Assembly (NCBI RefSeq): GCF_016908515.1
Contig: NZ_JAFBEA010000001.1
Location: 682,001-746,000, forward strand
From: Virgibacillus halotolerans
Lineage (GTDB): Bacteria > Bacillota > Bacilli > Bacillales > Amphibacillaceae
Direction of reading: 5' to 3'
Length of the DNA: 64,000 nucleotides
The position numbers and the translations under genes were made by a program. How positions within the stretch are numbered: position 1 is the stretch's first letter; every line of letters starts with the position of its first letter. The notes under the pieces were generated by a model. The model was not told the origin of the DNA, made no database searches, and saw nothing but the letters and a program-made list of their open reading frames with translations. Positions 8,438-16,758 of the stretch are shown here, piece by piece.

Positions 8438-8863
8438 TCATCGCTTTATCAATACGGTTAAGTCACCCTCAAAAACTTTTTCCTCCTTATCATTGAAAGT
8501 AGATAACAATACCGTAAGGAAACCCGTTTCATTCTTTGTTTCTTTTTTGTCAATAACCTCAACAATGATATGTAATTCATCATCAGGATACACTGGCTTT
8601 ATAAATTTAATATTATTCATTCTTGTTCCAGCAATAACATCCGCACCATACTCGCCTTCTTCAACCCATAACTTAAATGAAATAGCCAGTGTATGTATTC
8701 CAGAAGCAATTATTCCATTAAATCTTCCCTGATTTGCTTTCCCCTCATCCAAATGCATATATTGGGGGTCAAATTCACCTGCAAACCTCACAATATCCTC
8801 TTTTGTTAATTTATGTGATTTAGTTTCGAATACATCTCCAATTGTAAATTCATCTAACTTCAT
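8438..8863 (-). CDS. MaoC-family (R)-enoyl-CoA hydratase-like protein
   Basis: 141 residues, single hot-dog fold. The hydratase-2 signature is intact: FAGEFDPQYMHLDEGKA carries the catalytic Asp and His, followed by FNGIIASGIHTLAI (active-site helix) and a C-terminal KPVYPDDELH strand. Such enzymes hydrate trans-2-enoyl-CoA to (R)-3-hydroxyacyl-CoA in fatty-acid or PHA metabolism. ATG at 8863 chosen because AAGAGGTG lies 6-7 bases upstream; an upstream in-frame GTG overlaps that site. It lies between the Dit and receptor-binding genes of the prophage, a place where no metabolic gene is expected. Confidence 0.88.
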   Translation of the reverse strand: MKLDEFTIGDVFETKSHKLTKEDIVRFAGEFDPQYMHLDEGKANQGRFNGIIASGIHTLAISFKLWVEEGEYGADVIAGTRMNNIKFIKPVYPDDELHIIVEVIDKKETKNETGFLTVLLSTFNDKEEKVFEGDLTVLIKR

Positions 8864-8957
8864 ACAAAACACCTCTTAATTATTAGTTAACACTAGTACT
8901 TAATCTAATTTTAACATCTGTTATTAAGAGTTGGTACTAATTTTTTTTCTTGTTCAA

Positions 8958-9806
8958 CTAAACTCCTGTGTATCTACTCTGCCAGCTAACAGCTACAATA
9001 GCGTTCCTATCACCTGCATCAGCAATGTGTTCTATTTCATTTTCTCCAATTTCTAAATTAAACAATTCCGAGTTATGATCTAGATAACCAAAACCTTGCT
9101 CAATTGTATTATCTCGGTATATTTCTACACGTTGCTGCCCAGAGGCTGTATTGATATGCAATATCTCATCATCAGCAATAGATCGGTTAATCCGAATGTA
9201 GTCCCCAGTTGTTTTATTAATGATCTGTGGGTTAGTTGTCGCTCCATGTATATCGATTGTAACTGGAGCTGGTACATCACCTTCATTAAATAAGGTTGTC
9301 CTACTACCTGCCACACCCAACTCAAATGGAAATGTCATAGGTAGTTTGAAGTTACCTACATACGATTGTAGTGACCTAGATGTCTGATTCAGATCCATCC
9401 AGTAAGGACTAGGACACTTCCAATTGATCATAAACTTTTGCCATACATCCTGAGAACGTTCCGGGAATACAGGTGAACCGTCAAGCGCACCCATGATTTC
9501 TTTTAAATCCCCGTCCAATTCTAGGGTAATCTTGCCTAGCCCTAGTTTAGGATTGCATACACGCAATATGTACCTGCGGAATTCTCTTATACTCTCAAAA
9601 TTTCTTTCCGTTATAGATCCTTCCAACTCAATAAACCTTGGTTGTAGCAATGTATCAATATAATTGTCACCATCCTGAAAAGGAGATTGTTGGCTTTGTA
9701 TATCAGCGTCAACCTCACCAATTCCAGTTAGTGACTCAATGAGAAAAGGTGATAGATAGAATTCAATCTGTTCACCTCTGCCATTTTCATAAGTCAATCT
9801 TCTCAC
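8958..9806 (-). CDS. Distal tail protein (Dit)
   Basis: 282 residues, of usual Dit size. Begins MRRLTYENGRGEQIEFYLSP and has the pattern of Siphovirus tail component/Dit proteins (ribosome-like spacing: GDNYIDTLLQPRFIELEGSI, RRYILRVCNPKLGLGKITLE, KFMINWKCPSPYW). Forms the hexameric hub linking tail tube and tip. Starts five bases after the tape measure gene ends, so they are co-transcribed; the following tail genes are displaced by the MaoC cassette. Confidence 0.87.
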   Translation of the reverse strand: MRRLTYENGRGEQIEFYLSPFLIESLTGIGEVDADIQSQQSPFQDGDNYIDTLLQPRFIELEGSITERNFESIREFRRYILRVCNPKLGLGKITLELDGDLKEIMGALDGSPVFPERSQDVWQKFMINWKCPSPYWMDLNQTSRSLQSYVGNFKLPMTFPFELGVAGSRTTLFNEGDVPAPVTIDIHGATTNPQIINKTTGDYIRINRSIADDEILHINTASGQQRVEIYRDNTIEQGFGYLDHNSELFNLEIGENEIEHIADAGDRNAIVAVSWQSRYTGV

Positions 9807-9810
9807 TTAT

Positions 9811-12800
9811 CTATCGCCTCCACTCTGCCGCTAATTGACGACTAGCTTGTTTTATTTTTCTTGCATTATCAGCTGGTGACGTTGCATCTGGACTGTTTAT
9901 AGTTATGTGTTGATTTATTTCTTTTCCTCCAGACAACTGAGTAGCTAAGAATTCCGTCAATTGAGTAACTGTTTTACTTAAATACTCGATTTGGTTTTCC
10001 ATACCACTATTATTAATCTCATGCTCCACTTTCAACACTTCTTTATTGGCTCTAATTGTGTAAGCTGCACCAGAAAATGTACGTGCCAGCTTATCAATTT
10101 CATCGGTCATAGCTCCATGCGTTCCTTTAGCCATAGATACAGCAGACTTTTCAGCTTCCTTAGCTTCGTCATCTATACCGATTGCAAATCCTTCAGTAAA
10201 GTGACCACCAGTAATAGCCGTTTCCTTAGATGGAGATGCAGTTTTAATAGCACCTCTTAACGCACCTAAAGCGGACTTACCTAAACTCCAAGCTGCTGAC
10301 CAAACAGAACCACTTCCACTATTTATAGAACCTCTAAATCCAGCAACAAAGTTACTACCAGCTCCACTTGTTTTTACGCTTTTCAGACCGGATACACCTT
10401 GACTAGCCACACTTACAGCTGTAGAAAATGTCGCACCGCCCCATCTACCCAAGCCTATTTTAAATAGTGAACCTGCCTTACTACCACCGCCACCATCTGT
10501 AGTTGAACCTAATCTACTAGTTACATTTGATGATAGCAAACTTGCAGCAGAGTTATTCGCTCCGGATGTACCTTGCAATCCAGATTTATGAGCTGTACCT
10601 TTATCTTTACCAGCCTTACTAGATTCAGGACTACCTTTTTTGATCTGATTCAATAAATTATTTGTCAGGTCTCTTCCGGTAATCTCATTTAACTTTTTAG
10701 TACCACTTAATCCAGCATTATGAGATGTACCCTTGTTTTTACCGGATTGATTGGCTTGTCTATCACCTTTATCCACTTCATTCAATACTGAATCAATTAA
10801 TGTTTTAGCAGCACTGGCGTTTTGCCCTTGCGTGGAAAAAATACCTTTTCGATGTTCCTCACCTTTTTGTTTTCCGGACTTGCCAGTTTTATCAGATCCC
10901 TTATTAAATTCAGTTACAATATTATCGACTAAACCAGTAGCTGTAAATTTGTTAGGTTCTCTTGTACTGTCAAGACCCTCCTTGTGCTTGTCACCTTTAT
11001 CCTTACCGGCTTTTTTAGATTCCTTTTCACCTTGTTTAAGAGCTTCCACAGTTTCACCAGATAACTCTTGAGCCAAGCTGAATGCTTCATCAGTGCTATA
11101 ACCCAAGCCTTCCAGATACGCTTGCAACTCATCACCATTAAGTTGGATACCCTCTTTAACTAGCTCCAATATATCTAACTCTTTAAGCATTTGAAAGATA
11201 ACACCGTCACCAGTGTTAATTTTTTCATCAATAGCAGCTATTTGCTTATCAATTTCCTTTTTGTTAGCACCTTGTTTTTCTCTGTTTTCTTCAAGTTGAT
11301 CTCTTTCCTTAACCAACTCACCATGTTTCTTCTGGATTTGCTCAACAATATTACCTTCTGCTAACTCAATATCATGAGTTTTTTCAAGACTTTTAAGTCT
11401 CTCATGAGTTCCTTCGCTGAGTTTGTCAGTTTGAGAATCTACCAGTGAATTAACGCTACCATATAATTCTAACTCTTTAATTATGTAATCTTGAGCTTCT
11501 TCCATTTTTTCATTTTGTGAAGTTAGTTTATCGTATTTTTCTTGTTGCTTTTCGTTTAATTCACCGTTTTTTTCTTTTTCAGCGTCAAGGTTAGCTAATG
11601 TTTTCTTATTTTTAGCCAATTTTTCCTCAAGCGTGGTTAACCCTTTTTCGCCTTCTTCATTTATTCCAACTTGTTTGAGAAGGATATTCCCTGCTTCATC
11701 CAACAAAGCCTGATTTTTAGCGATTTCTTCCTCAGTGTTGGCAATATTTTCTCTGCCTTCTTCTTTTTTCTTTAATAGTTGATCAACTTGATCTTTATAA
11801 TTTCCCTCTATGATATTTGTTAGCACATCTTCTTCGTATTGTAGAGCTATACCTTCCGCTGTATTTAAGTTTCCATAGTGTTTTTCTTTCTTGATTTTCT
11901 TGAGTCGGTCTTCAATTTCTTTTTGACTCATTTTGTTGGCTTCGTTGTACTCTGTCAGCTGTTTATCGAGGTTACCTTGCTCTCTCTTCTGCTTGGTGAT
12001 TTTCTTCTGTAATTCTTCTTGTTCTTTTAGAGCCTTTTGTCGTTCTGTATCTAGTTCAACTAGTGACATTTCGTATAGTGTATCTATGTATTCTCTTACA
12101 GCTTCCGTATTATCAACAAATGCATTGCCTTGTGCTGATACAGATTGCTCTACATCTGGAGACTGTGCGATAATATTATCATTTGCCTCAAATAACTTTT
12201 TCAATTCATCTTTAGACAATCCAGATTTTTTAGCAAGCTCATCATACTGTCCTTGGAGTTTAGCTACTTCGTCTGAATTTTTTGCATTAGCTATGCGATT
12301 GTTCAAATCGTGTAACTCTGCTAATTCATCGTTGCTTATCTTTGCTTTATCAGATAATTTATCAAATGTATCAGCATTCTTTTCTAGTTCAATAGCTTGA
12401 TCTGATAATGATTTAGCATTGTCAAAGTTAGCTTTCTCCATTTCTTCTGTATGCGTTTTTGCCGCATATATACCTAATCCTAGTGCTCCTAATGCTGCAG
12501 TTGCTCCAACTATGGCTAAACCAACCGGGCCTGCAAATAACATGAGCGCGCCAATAGCAGCAGTTAATGTTGCCACCGCTGTAACTACACCTAATATTCC
12601 TGCTGCAACTACCGCTGTTTTAGCAATTGTAGTCATTGTTGCTTCATCCATCTCAGATAATCCAGTAACCATATCAGTTAAACCTTCTACAGCTGTACCA
12701 AACATTGGTATTAATTTCTCGCCAAATTCAATCTGCAATCCTTCGAATGCCGATTGTAGTCTAGTTACCGCACCTGCCGCATTATCCTGCATTGTTTCAG

Positions 12801-14106
12801 CCATTTCACTAGCTGCACCTTCAGAGTTGTTCAAATCCTCGGTATATTCTTTGAGTGTGTCTGAACCTCTATCAAGTAATGCTGACCAACCTGCAGTGGA
12901 TTCTGAACCAAATAGAGTTGCCAATGCAGCTGTCTGCGCTTGACTAGACATTCCGTCTAATCCACCTTCAAGCTCAGCTACAACCTTGTCCAAGTCTTTC
13001 ATATTACCATCGGCATCAAATACATTAATACCTAAATCCTCGATTAAATCAGCTGCTTCACCTGTTGGCTTAGATAGTCTAATTAAACCTTGTCTTAACA
13101 TTCTTCCAGCTTTTTGACCTTGTATACCAGCATCACTCATGAGCATAGTTCCAGCTGCCATATCTTCTAACTCTAACCCCAATGTGTTTGCTATTGGAGC
13201 AACTGTAGCCATAGCGTCTCCCATTTGCTCAACATCAGTATTTGCATTACTTGCACTTCTTGCCAATACATCTGAAACTCTTCCAGCTTCGTCTGCTTCC
13301 ATTGAGAAACCAGAGATAATGTTAGATGCAATATCGGCTGCACGTCCTAATTCCATATTAGAAGATGCTGCTAAATCTAATAGACCTGGCATAGCTGCAG
13401 TGATTTCATTTACTTCAAATCCCGCCATTGCCAAAAATTCCATTCCAGATGCGGCTTCTGAAGCAGTAAACTTTGTTGTCCTTCCAAGCTCTTTAGCCTG
13501 TTTCTTCAATGAATCAAACTCAGATCCAGTAGCTCCAGAGATGGCTTTTACCTTCGACATTCCACTCTCAAACTCCATGGTAACGCCAACAGCATCTTTC
13601 ATAGGCTTAACCAATCCAGCAAATGCAGCACCAGTAGTAATAGCCACTCCCATGCCAATGGTACGCATACTACCTCCAACATCACGAAACTTTTGGTCAA
13701 ATTCCTTAAAGCTCATACCCGTCTTCTTAGCTTCAGTGCCAAGCTGGTTCATCGCTGTCTTGGTTCGCTTTAATTCGCCTTCAGTTTTCTTCAATTCTGA
13801 GTTAGCTTTGCTCAGTCTAGTTGCTAATTTTTGAGTTTCTATATTATTTTTACTAGTCTTGCTTGCAGCGTCATTGTAGGCTGCAGTTAATTTCTTAACC
13901 TGATTTCTTTGCAAATCTAACTGTCTGGTTAATACTTTTACTTTTCCTTCATTGTTCTGAAGCCTATTACCATACTTGTCAGTCTCATTTTTAGCAGAAA
14001 CCATATCATTCTTGACTGTCTTCATTTGCCTAGACAAAGCACTCATATCAGATTTAAACTGACTAGTATTAGCTGTTAATTTAACACCTAAATTTTTTCC
14101 TGCCAT
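9811..14106 (-). CDS. Tail tape measure protein
   Basis: 1431 residues. N-terminal coiled coil (about 1-130), then the conserved phage-tape-measure core (about 160-450: FESGMSKVKAISGATGSEFD, LGRTTKFTASEAASGMEFLAMAGF, ATLFGSESTAGWSALLDRG), a hydrophobic stretch (about 490-550, AAGILGVVTAVATLTAAIGALMLF), a very long coiled-coil region, and five near-repeats of 'AGKDKG.(A/S)H..GL' (about 1035-1220). Sets tail length and enters the cell with DNA. Starts 21 bases after the frameshift product of the chaperone ends. Confidence 0.95.
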   Translation of the reverse strand: MAGKNLGVKLTANTSQFKSDMSALSRQMKTVKNDMVSAKNETDKYGNRLQNNEGKVKVLTRQLDLQRNQVKKLTAAYNDAASKTSKNNIETQKLATRLSKANSELKKTEGELKRTKTAMNQLGTEAKKTGMSFKEFDQKFRDVGGSMRTIGMGVAITTGAAFAGLVKPMKDAVGVTMEFESGMSKVKAISGATGSEFDSLKKQAKELGRTTKFTASEAASGMEFLAMAGFEVNEITAAMPGLLDLAASSNMELGRAADIASNIISGFSMEADEAGRVSDVLARSASNANTDVEQMGDAMATVAPIANTLGLELEDMAAGTMLMSDAGIQGQKAGRMLRQGLIRLSKPTGEAADLIEDLGINVFDADGNMKDLDKVVAELEGGLDGMSSQAQTAALATLFGSESTAGWSALLDRGSDTLKEYTEDLNNSEGAASEMAETMQDNAAGAVTRLQSAFEGLQIEFGEKLIPMFGTAVEGLTDMVTGLSEMDEATMTTIAKTAVVAAGILGVVTAVATLTAAIGALMLFAGPVGLAIVGATAALGALGLGIYAAKTHTEEMEKANFDNAKSLSDQAIELEKNADTFDKLSDKAKISNDELAELHDLNNRIANAKNSDEVAKLQGQYDELAKKSGLSKDELKKLFEANDNIIAQSPDVEQSVSAQGNAFVDNTEAVREYIDTLYEMSLVELDTERQKALKEQEELQKKITKQKREQGNLDKQLTEYNEANKMSQKEIEDRLKKIKKEKHYGNLNTAEGIALQYEEDVLTNIIEGNYKDQVDQLLKKKEEGRENIANTEEEIAKNQALLDEAGNILLKQVGINEEGEKGLTTLEEKLAKNKKTLANLDAEKEKNGELNEKQQEKYDKLTSQNEKMEEAQDYIIKELELYGSVNSLVDSQTDKLSEGTHERLKSLEKTHDIELAEGNIVEQIQKKHGELVKERDQLEENREKQGANKKEIDKQIAAIDEKINTGDGVIFQMLKELDILELVKEGIQLNGDELQAYLEGLGYSTDEAFSLAQELSGETVEALKQGEKESKKAGKDKGDKHKEGLDSTREPNKFTATGLVDNIVTEFNKGSDKTGKSGKQKGEEHRKGIFSTQGQNASAAKTLIDSVLNEVDKGDRQANQSGKNKGTSHNAGLSGTKKLNEITGRDLTNNLLNQIKKGSPESSKAGKDKGTAHKSGLQGTSGANNSAASLLSSNVTSRLGSTTDGGGGSKAGSLFKIGLGRWGGATFSTAVSVASQGVSGLKSVKTSGAGSNFVAGFRGSINSGSGSVWSAAWSLGKSALGALRGAIKTASPSKETAITGGHFTEGFAIGIDDEAKEAEKSAVSMAKGTHGAMTDEIDKLARTFSGAAYTIRANKEVLKVEHEINNSGMENQIEYLSKTVTQLTEFLATQLSGGKEINQHITINSPDATSPADNARKIKQASRQLAAEWRR

Positions 14107-14127
14107 ATATTTTATTCACCCGACTTC

Positions 14128-14325
14128 CTAGCCGATAATTTGATCAATCGTAACTGGCTTATTAGATTGAGGTTTATTTTCTTTTGTTCCGTTGCTTTGT
14201 TGTCTATGAGCCAACATTTTCATGTGCCAAATAATGTCCATTTCGTCTATTTCATTTTGAGTGAATCCAATCTCCATCAAAGAAGAGTACATGTCTTTTA
14301 CAGACTCACTCAGGCTGAGTTTTTT
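14128..14325 (-). CDS. Frameshift extension of the tail assembly chaperone (gpGT-type)
   Basis: A -1 shift at A AAA AAC (14319-14325) lets ribosomes leave the chaperone frame two codons before its stop and read about 63 further codons (KLSLSESVKDMYSSLMEIGF, then EIDEMDIIWHMKML ... TIDQIIG) to a TAG at 14128. The FTQNEIDEMD segment is typical of the T-part of Firmicutes tail chaperones. This open frame has no start codon of its own with a ribosome-binding site. The fused protein would be 14128-14654. Confidence 0.8.
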   Translation of the reverse strand, partial: KKLSLSESVKDMYSSLMEIGFTQNEIDEMDIIWHMKMLAHRQQSNGTKENKPQSNKPVTIDQIIG

Positions 14326-14654
14326 CCTTCGTCTGCCTTTGTGTCAACGTCTCCCGCTAACATTTGTGTAGCTGTCGATACCTGACCTAACACAAAGAAT
14401 GTTGTGGCATAAATTGTTTTTAGTAATTCGCGCGCATCAACACCATTTTCAAACTGATCAATCGTAAATTTTTCTCCAAATACTTCACATACAAATTGGA
14501 TATATCCATCAAGATTGCTAATATCAAATTCATCTTTTTCAATTACCTGTGATACTTCTACTGCCTGTCGAAACAAGCCACCTTTAATGGATGCAGGTGT
14601 TGTAAATCTTTTAGTCTTACCTTCTATTTTTAAAGCGATTGTAAAATTTTCCAT
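14310..14654 (-). CDS. Tail assembly chaperone (gpG-type)
   Basis: 114 residues between the major tail protein and the tape measure gene, the conserved place of the gpG chaperone that coats the tape measure during tail assembly. Sequence begins MENFTIALKIEGKTKRFTTP and is mainly helical. Near its 3' end lies the slippery heptamer that produces the longer gpGT-like form. Start ATG behind AGGAGA. Confidence 0.85.
   Translation of the reverse strand: MENFTIALKIEGKTKRFTTPASIKGGLFRQAVEVSQVIEKDEFDISNLDGYIQFVCEVFGEKFTIDQFENGVDARELLKTIYATTFFVLGQVSTATQMLAGDVDTKADEGKNSA
14319..14325 (-). promoter_or_regulatory. Programmed -1 ribosomal frameshift site
   Basis: Minus-strand heptamer A AAA AAC, in the correct phase (GGA AAA AAC) two codons before the zero-frame stop. 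It fits the X XXY YYZ rule exactly. Confidence 0.82.
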
Positions 14655-14692
14655 ATATTTTAATCTCCTCTTGTTTTCAAATTTAAAAATGC

Positions 14693-14725
14693 ATAAAAAA
14701 ATAGAGAGTCAACTTAATGACTCCC
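14693..14725 (-). terminator. Attenuator-like hairpin after the major tail protein gene
   Basis: Minus strand GAGTCA-TTAAGT-TGACTC then TCTATTTTTTTATG. It may lower chaperone and tape-measure expression relative to the abundant tail tube protein. Confidence 0.72.
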
Positions 14726-14733
14726 TTAATCAA

Positions 14734-15345
14734 TTATTCTTCTGACCCACCAGATGTATTACCTTGTACTGCTCGTGCAGTTGCTTTGTCATACACAACT
14801 TCTTTAAACCAATCTGCCGGAGTAACCTTGTCGCTATCTAGCTGCGCTTTCCAGTTACCGTTATGCTTTAATGGAGTAAACTTCATTGTCAATTTGGCAT
14901 CTTGGCTTTCAACTGTACCCTCATCTGTTTTGTGCTCAGTTTCTGCTAGCTCTGGCTTACCTTTTAGCAACCAGTAAAATCGGTGACCTCCACCTTGGAT
15001 TTGAGCTTTAAATCCTAATGCAATTTCAGCTGCATCATCCGAAACGTTGGAGAATACAACATCTCCCTCAGTATCATTCCCAAAAATCTTAGTCTGGATA
15101 TGCTGAGGTAAATCAACTGCTGTCAATTCAACATCAATATCGCCCAAGCTGTTAAGTACAGCAAATGCGCCATTATCAGCGTACTTAGTATTAGATTCAG
15201 TATTTGGAGTTACAGATACGTCCACCGCACCTTCCATCTCTTCAACTGCTTCGTACTCTACTGCTGTCTTTGAATCTTCTGTAAGCACCGCAATGTGAAA
15301 ATCACTCAATCCATGAATTAGTTTTGTTTCTTTTTTATCCGCCAT
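14734..15345 (-). CDS. Major tail protein (tail tube)
   Basis: 203 residues, phi13/TP901-type major tail protein by size, position and pattern (GLSDFHIAVLTEDS, EGAVDVSVTPNTESNTKYADNG, GGGHRFYWLLKGKPELAE). Polymerises into the tube of the long non-contractile tail. Followed by an attenuator hairpin. Strong ribosome-binding site (AAGGAATG region) and acidic composition are normal. Confidence 0.88.
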   Translation of the reverse strand: MADKKETKLIHGLSDFHIAVLTEDSKTAVEYEAVEEMEGAVDVSVTPNTESNTKYADNGAFAVLNSLGDIDVELTAVDLPQHIQTKIFGNDTEGDVVFSNVSDDAAEIALGFKAQIQGGGHRFYWLLKGKPELAETEHKTDEGTVESQDAKLTMKFTPLKHNGNWKAQLDSDKVTPADWFKEVVYDKATARAVQGNTSGGSEE

Positions 15346-15372
15346 TTGTAAATCATTCCTTTTTTTATAGTT

Positions 15373-15756
15373 TTATAGGTAAATATTTTTTGTAAATCTC
15401 ATACCTCTATGATATAACTTGGTATCTTCTTCATATAAATTTTCTTGATCATACTTGTGATAATCTAATTGTTTCATTGTCATAGCTACCTCTTTAGTAA
15501 TCGTTGTCTGATCCACAATTGTTTTTTCATCACAAAAAATACTGATTTGAAAATTAACAATAGCCATACTTAGCTCATTGTCTTTAAATTTCTCATCAGC
15601 ATTTCTAATTTCTGTATATACAATTCGCGGAAAACTAGCAGTGTGCTTAGCAACCATGTTATGGAAGCCACCAACGACCAATCTAGTTAATTCCTTGTTA
15701 TTTTTTAATGCTTGTAGTAGTTCTACTTGAGCATCGTATTGTGTTAAATTAGACAT
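15373..15756 (-). CDS. Tail completion/terminator protein (DUF3168-like)
   Basis: 127 residues from ATG 15756, which has AGGAGG 6 bases upstream; a longer frame start is weaker. The pattern YDAQVELLQALKNNKELTRLV ... FPRIVYTEIRN fits the DUF3168/gp17-like tail terminator family placed before the tail tube gene. It joins tail to head. Its start overlaps the end of the upstream gene by 8 bases. Confidence 0.75.
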   Translation of the reverse strand: MSNLTQYDAQVELLQALKNNKELTRLVVGGFHNMVAKHTASFPRIVYTEIRNADEKFKDNELSMAIVNFQISIFCDEKTIVDQTTITKEVAMTMKQLDYHKYDQENLYEEDTKLYHRGMRFTKNIYL

Positions 15757-16138
15757 CGATAACCTCCTCAAATTTCTTCAGCATTGCTGCATAGGCTTCA
15801 TTTTCCCCTAAGTCGCCACTTCTTTCTATGAATGGCTTTGGTGGCATCTTACTTGTACCCCATTCCAGAAACTTAGCTCTCCATCTAACCTTTCCATTTG
15901 GTCTAACAATTAGTTGTGAACCTTCATCTCCGTCATACACACGTCCTACAATAATATTGTCCTGGATATGTGGCTGATCCTTTGTGGATCGATTAACGCC
16001 TTTGCGTTGATAGTCGGCTATTATCTCTCCACCAGCTTTCAATGCTTCAGCTTCAACTTTTTGAGCGTTATCGCCAGTTTCCTCAAAGTATTGGATTAGA
16101 TCATCAAAGCCTGTCATTTCCATATGTAATCTACTCAT
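15749..16138 (-). CDS. HK97 gp10-like head-tail joining/tail protein
   Basis: 129 residues from ATG 16138. The motif EMTGFDDLIQYFEETGDNAQKV followed by ALKAGGEIIADYQR and a basic region is characteristic of HK97-gp10 family proteins (tail completion). Start overlaps the end of the preceding adaptor gene, typical of this densely packed connector cluster. A start at MEMTG is the alternative. Confidence 0.82.
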   Translation of the reverse strand: MSRLHMEMTGFDDLIQYFEETGDNAQKVEAEALKAGGEIIADYQRKGVNRSTKDQPHIQDNIIVGRVYDGDEGSQLIVRPNGKVRWRAKFLEWGTSKMPPKPFIERSGDLGENEAYAAMLKKFEEVIDV

Positions 16139-16475
16139 TTGTACGCACTTCACTAGCTAGAATTTCTAACTCGATATTTCTTTCTTCAAGATTATTGATA
16201 AAAGTAATATCATACATACGATCACCAAATTTAATCTTCATATCATCAGTGACATGCTTGTTGTACCTCATTGTTATCCGTGCTGATACATCAACAGCAT
16301 TGGCTCCAGCAATGATAAACTCATTACCTCTGATAGATTTGATCTCAGCCCAAACCTTGCCAATATCAGCTACATCAACCAAATCTGTTACCCAGTGACC
16401 TTCATCAGTTTGATAATCTTGTTCTTGTTGAAATGAAATACGATTGCGATATTTAGCAGGATTAATTGACTTCAC
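16131..16475 (-). CDS. Head-tail adaptor (head closure protein)
   Basis: Beta-barrel family typified by SPP1 gp16/HK97 joining proteins: NPAKYRNRISFQQEQ at the N-terminus, WAEIKSIRGNEFI in the middle and RMYDITFINNLEERNIELEILASEV at the end. Closes the portal after packaging. GTG at 16475 is placed 5 bases after GGTGA; an ATG at 16487 gives four extra residues. Overlaps the connector gene upstream. Confidence 0.8.
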   Translation of the reverse strand: MKSINPAKYRNRISFQQEQDYQTDEGHWVTDLVDVADIGKVWAEIKSIRGNEFIIAGANAVDVSARITMRYNKHVTDDMKIKFGDRMYDITFINNLEERNIELEILASEVRTNE

Positions 16476-16737
16476 GTGAGTCACCATCCAACTCAATCTG
16501 AAGTAGCATAGATGAAATTGTGTAATCTAAATCATCATTTTTGCCTACTAGGTTTCTGTTTTCATACCAACGAGTAGTTAATAAGAGAACAACCATTTTA
16601 TAAGCATGATTGTCCTCTTTGTAGTCAACATTTGTAGCTGATTTTATGTACTGCTTTGCTGTATCAATGAGTGACCGAATGATTAAATCCTCATCATTTC
16701 CATCTACTCTTAAGTATTCTTTTGCTAGTTCTAACAT
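16462..16737 (-). CDS. Head-tail connector protein (gp6-like)
   Basis: 91 residues, all-helical pattern LELAKEYLRVDGNDEDLIIRSLIDTAKQYI typical of HK97 gp6/phage_connect_1 adaptor proteins that bind under the portal. Located directly after the capsid gene, as in HK97-like phages. Ribosome-binding site AAGGGAG. Confidence 0.85.
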   Translation of the reverse strand: MLELAKEYLRVDGNDEDLIIRSLIDTAKQYIKSATNVDYKEDNHAYKMVVLLLTTRWYENRNLVGKNDDLDYTISSMLLQIELDGDSREVN

Positions 16738-16758
16738 TAGCCATCACACTCCCTTCTA

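Noticed and set aside
8880-8957. Terminator between Dit and MaoC genes
   Set aside because: The T-run lies on the plus strand and the possible stem (AGTAC/GTACT) is weak and broken; no leftward terminator is supported.
10751-13834. Several long plus-strand open frames inside the tape measure gene
   Set aside because: They are antisense to a clear tape measure protein, lack ribosome-binding sites, and mirror its repetitive Ala/Ser-rich codons.
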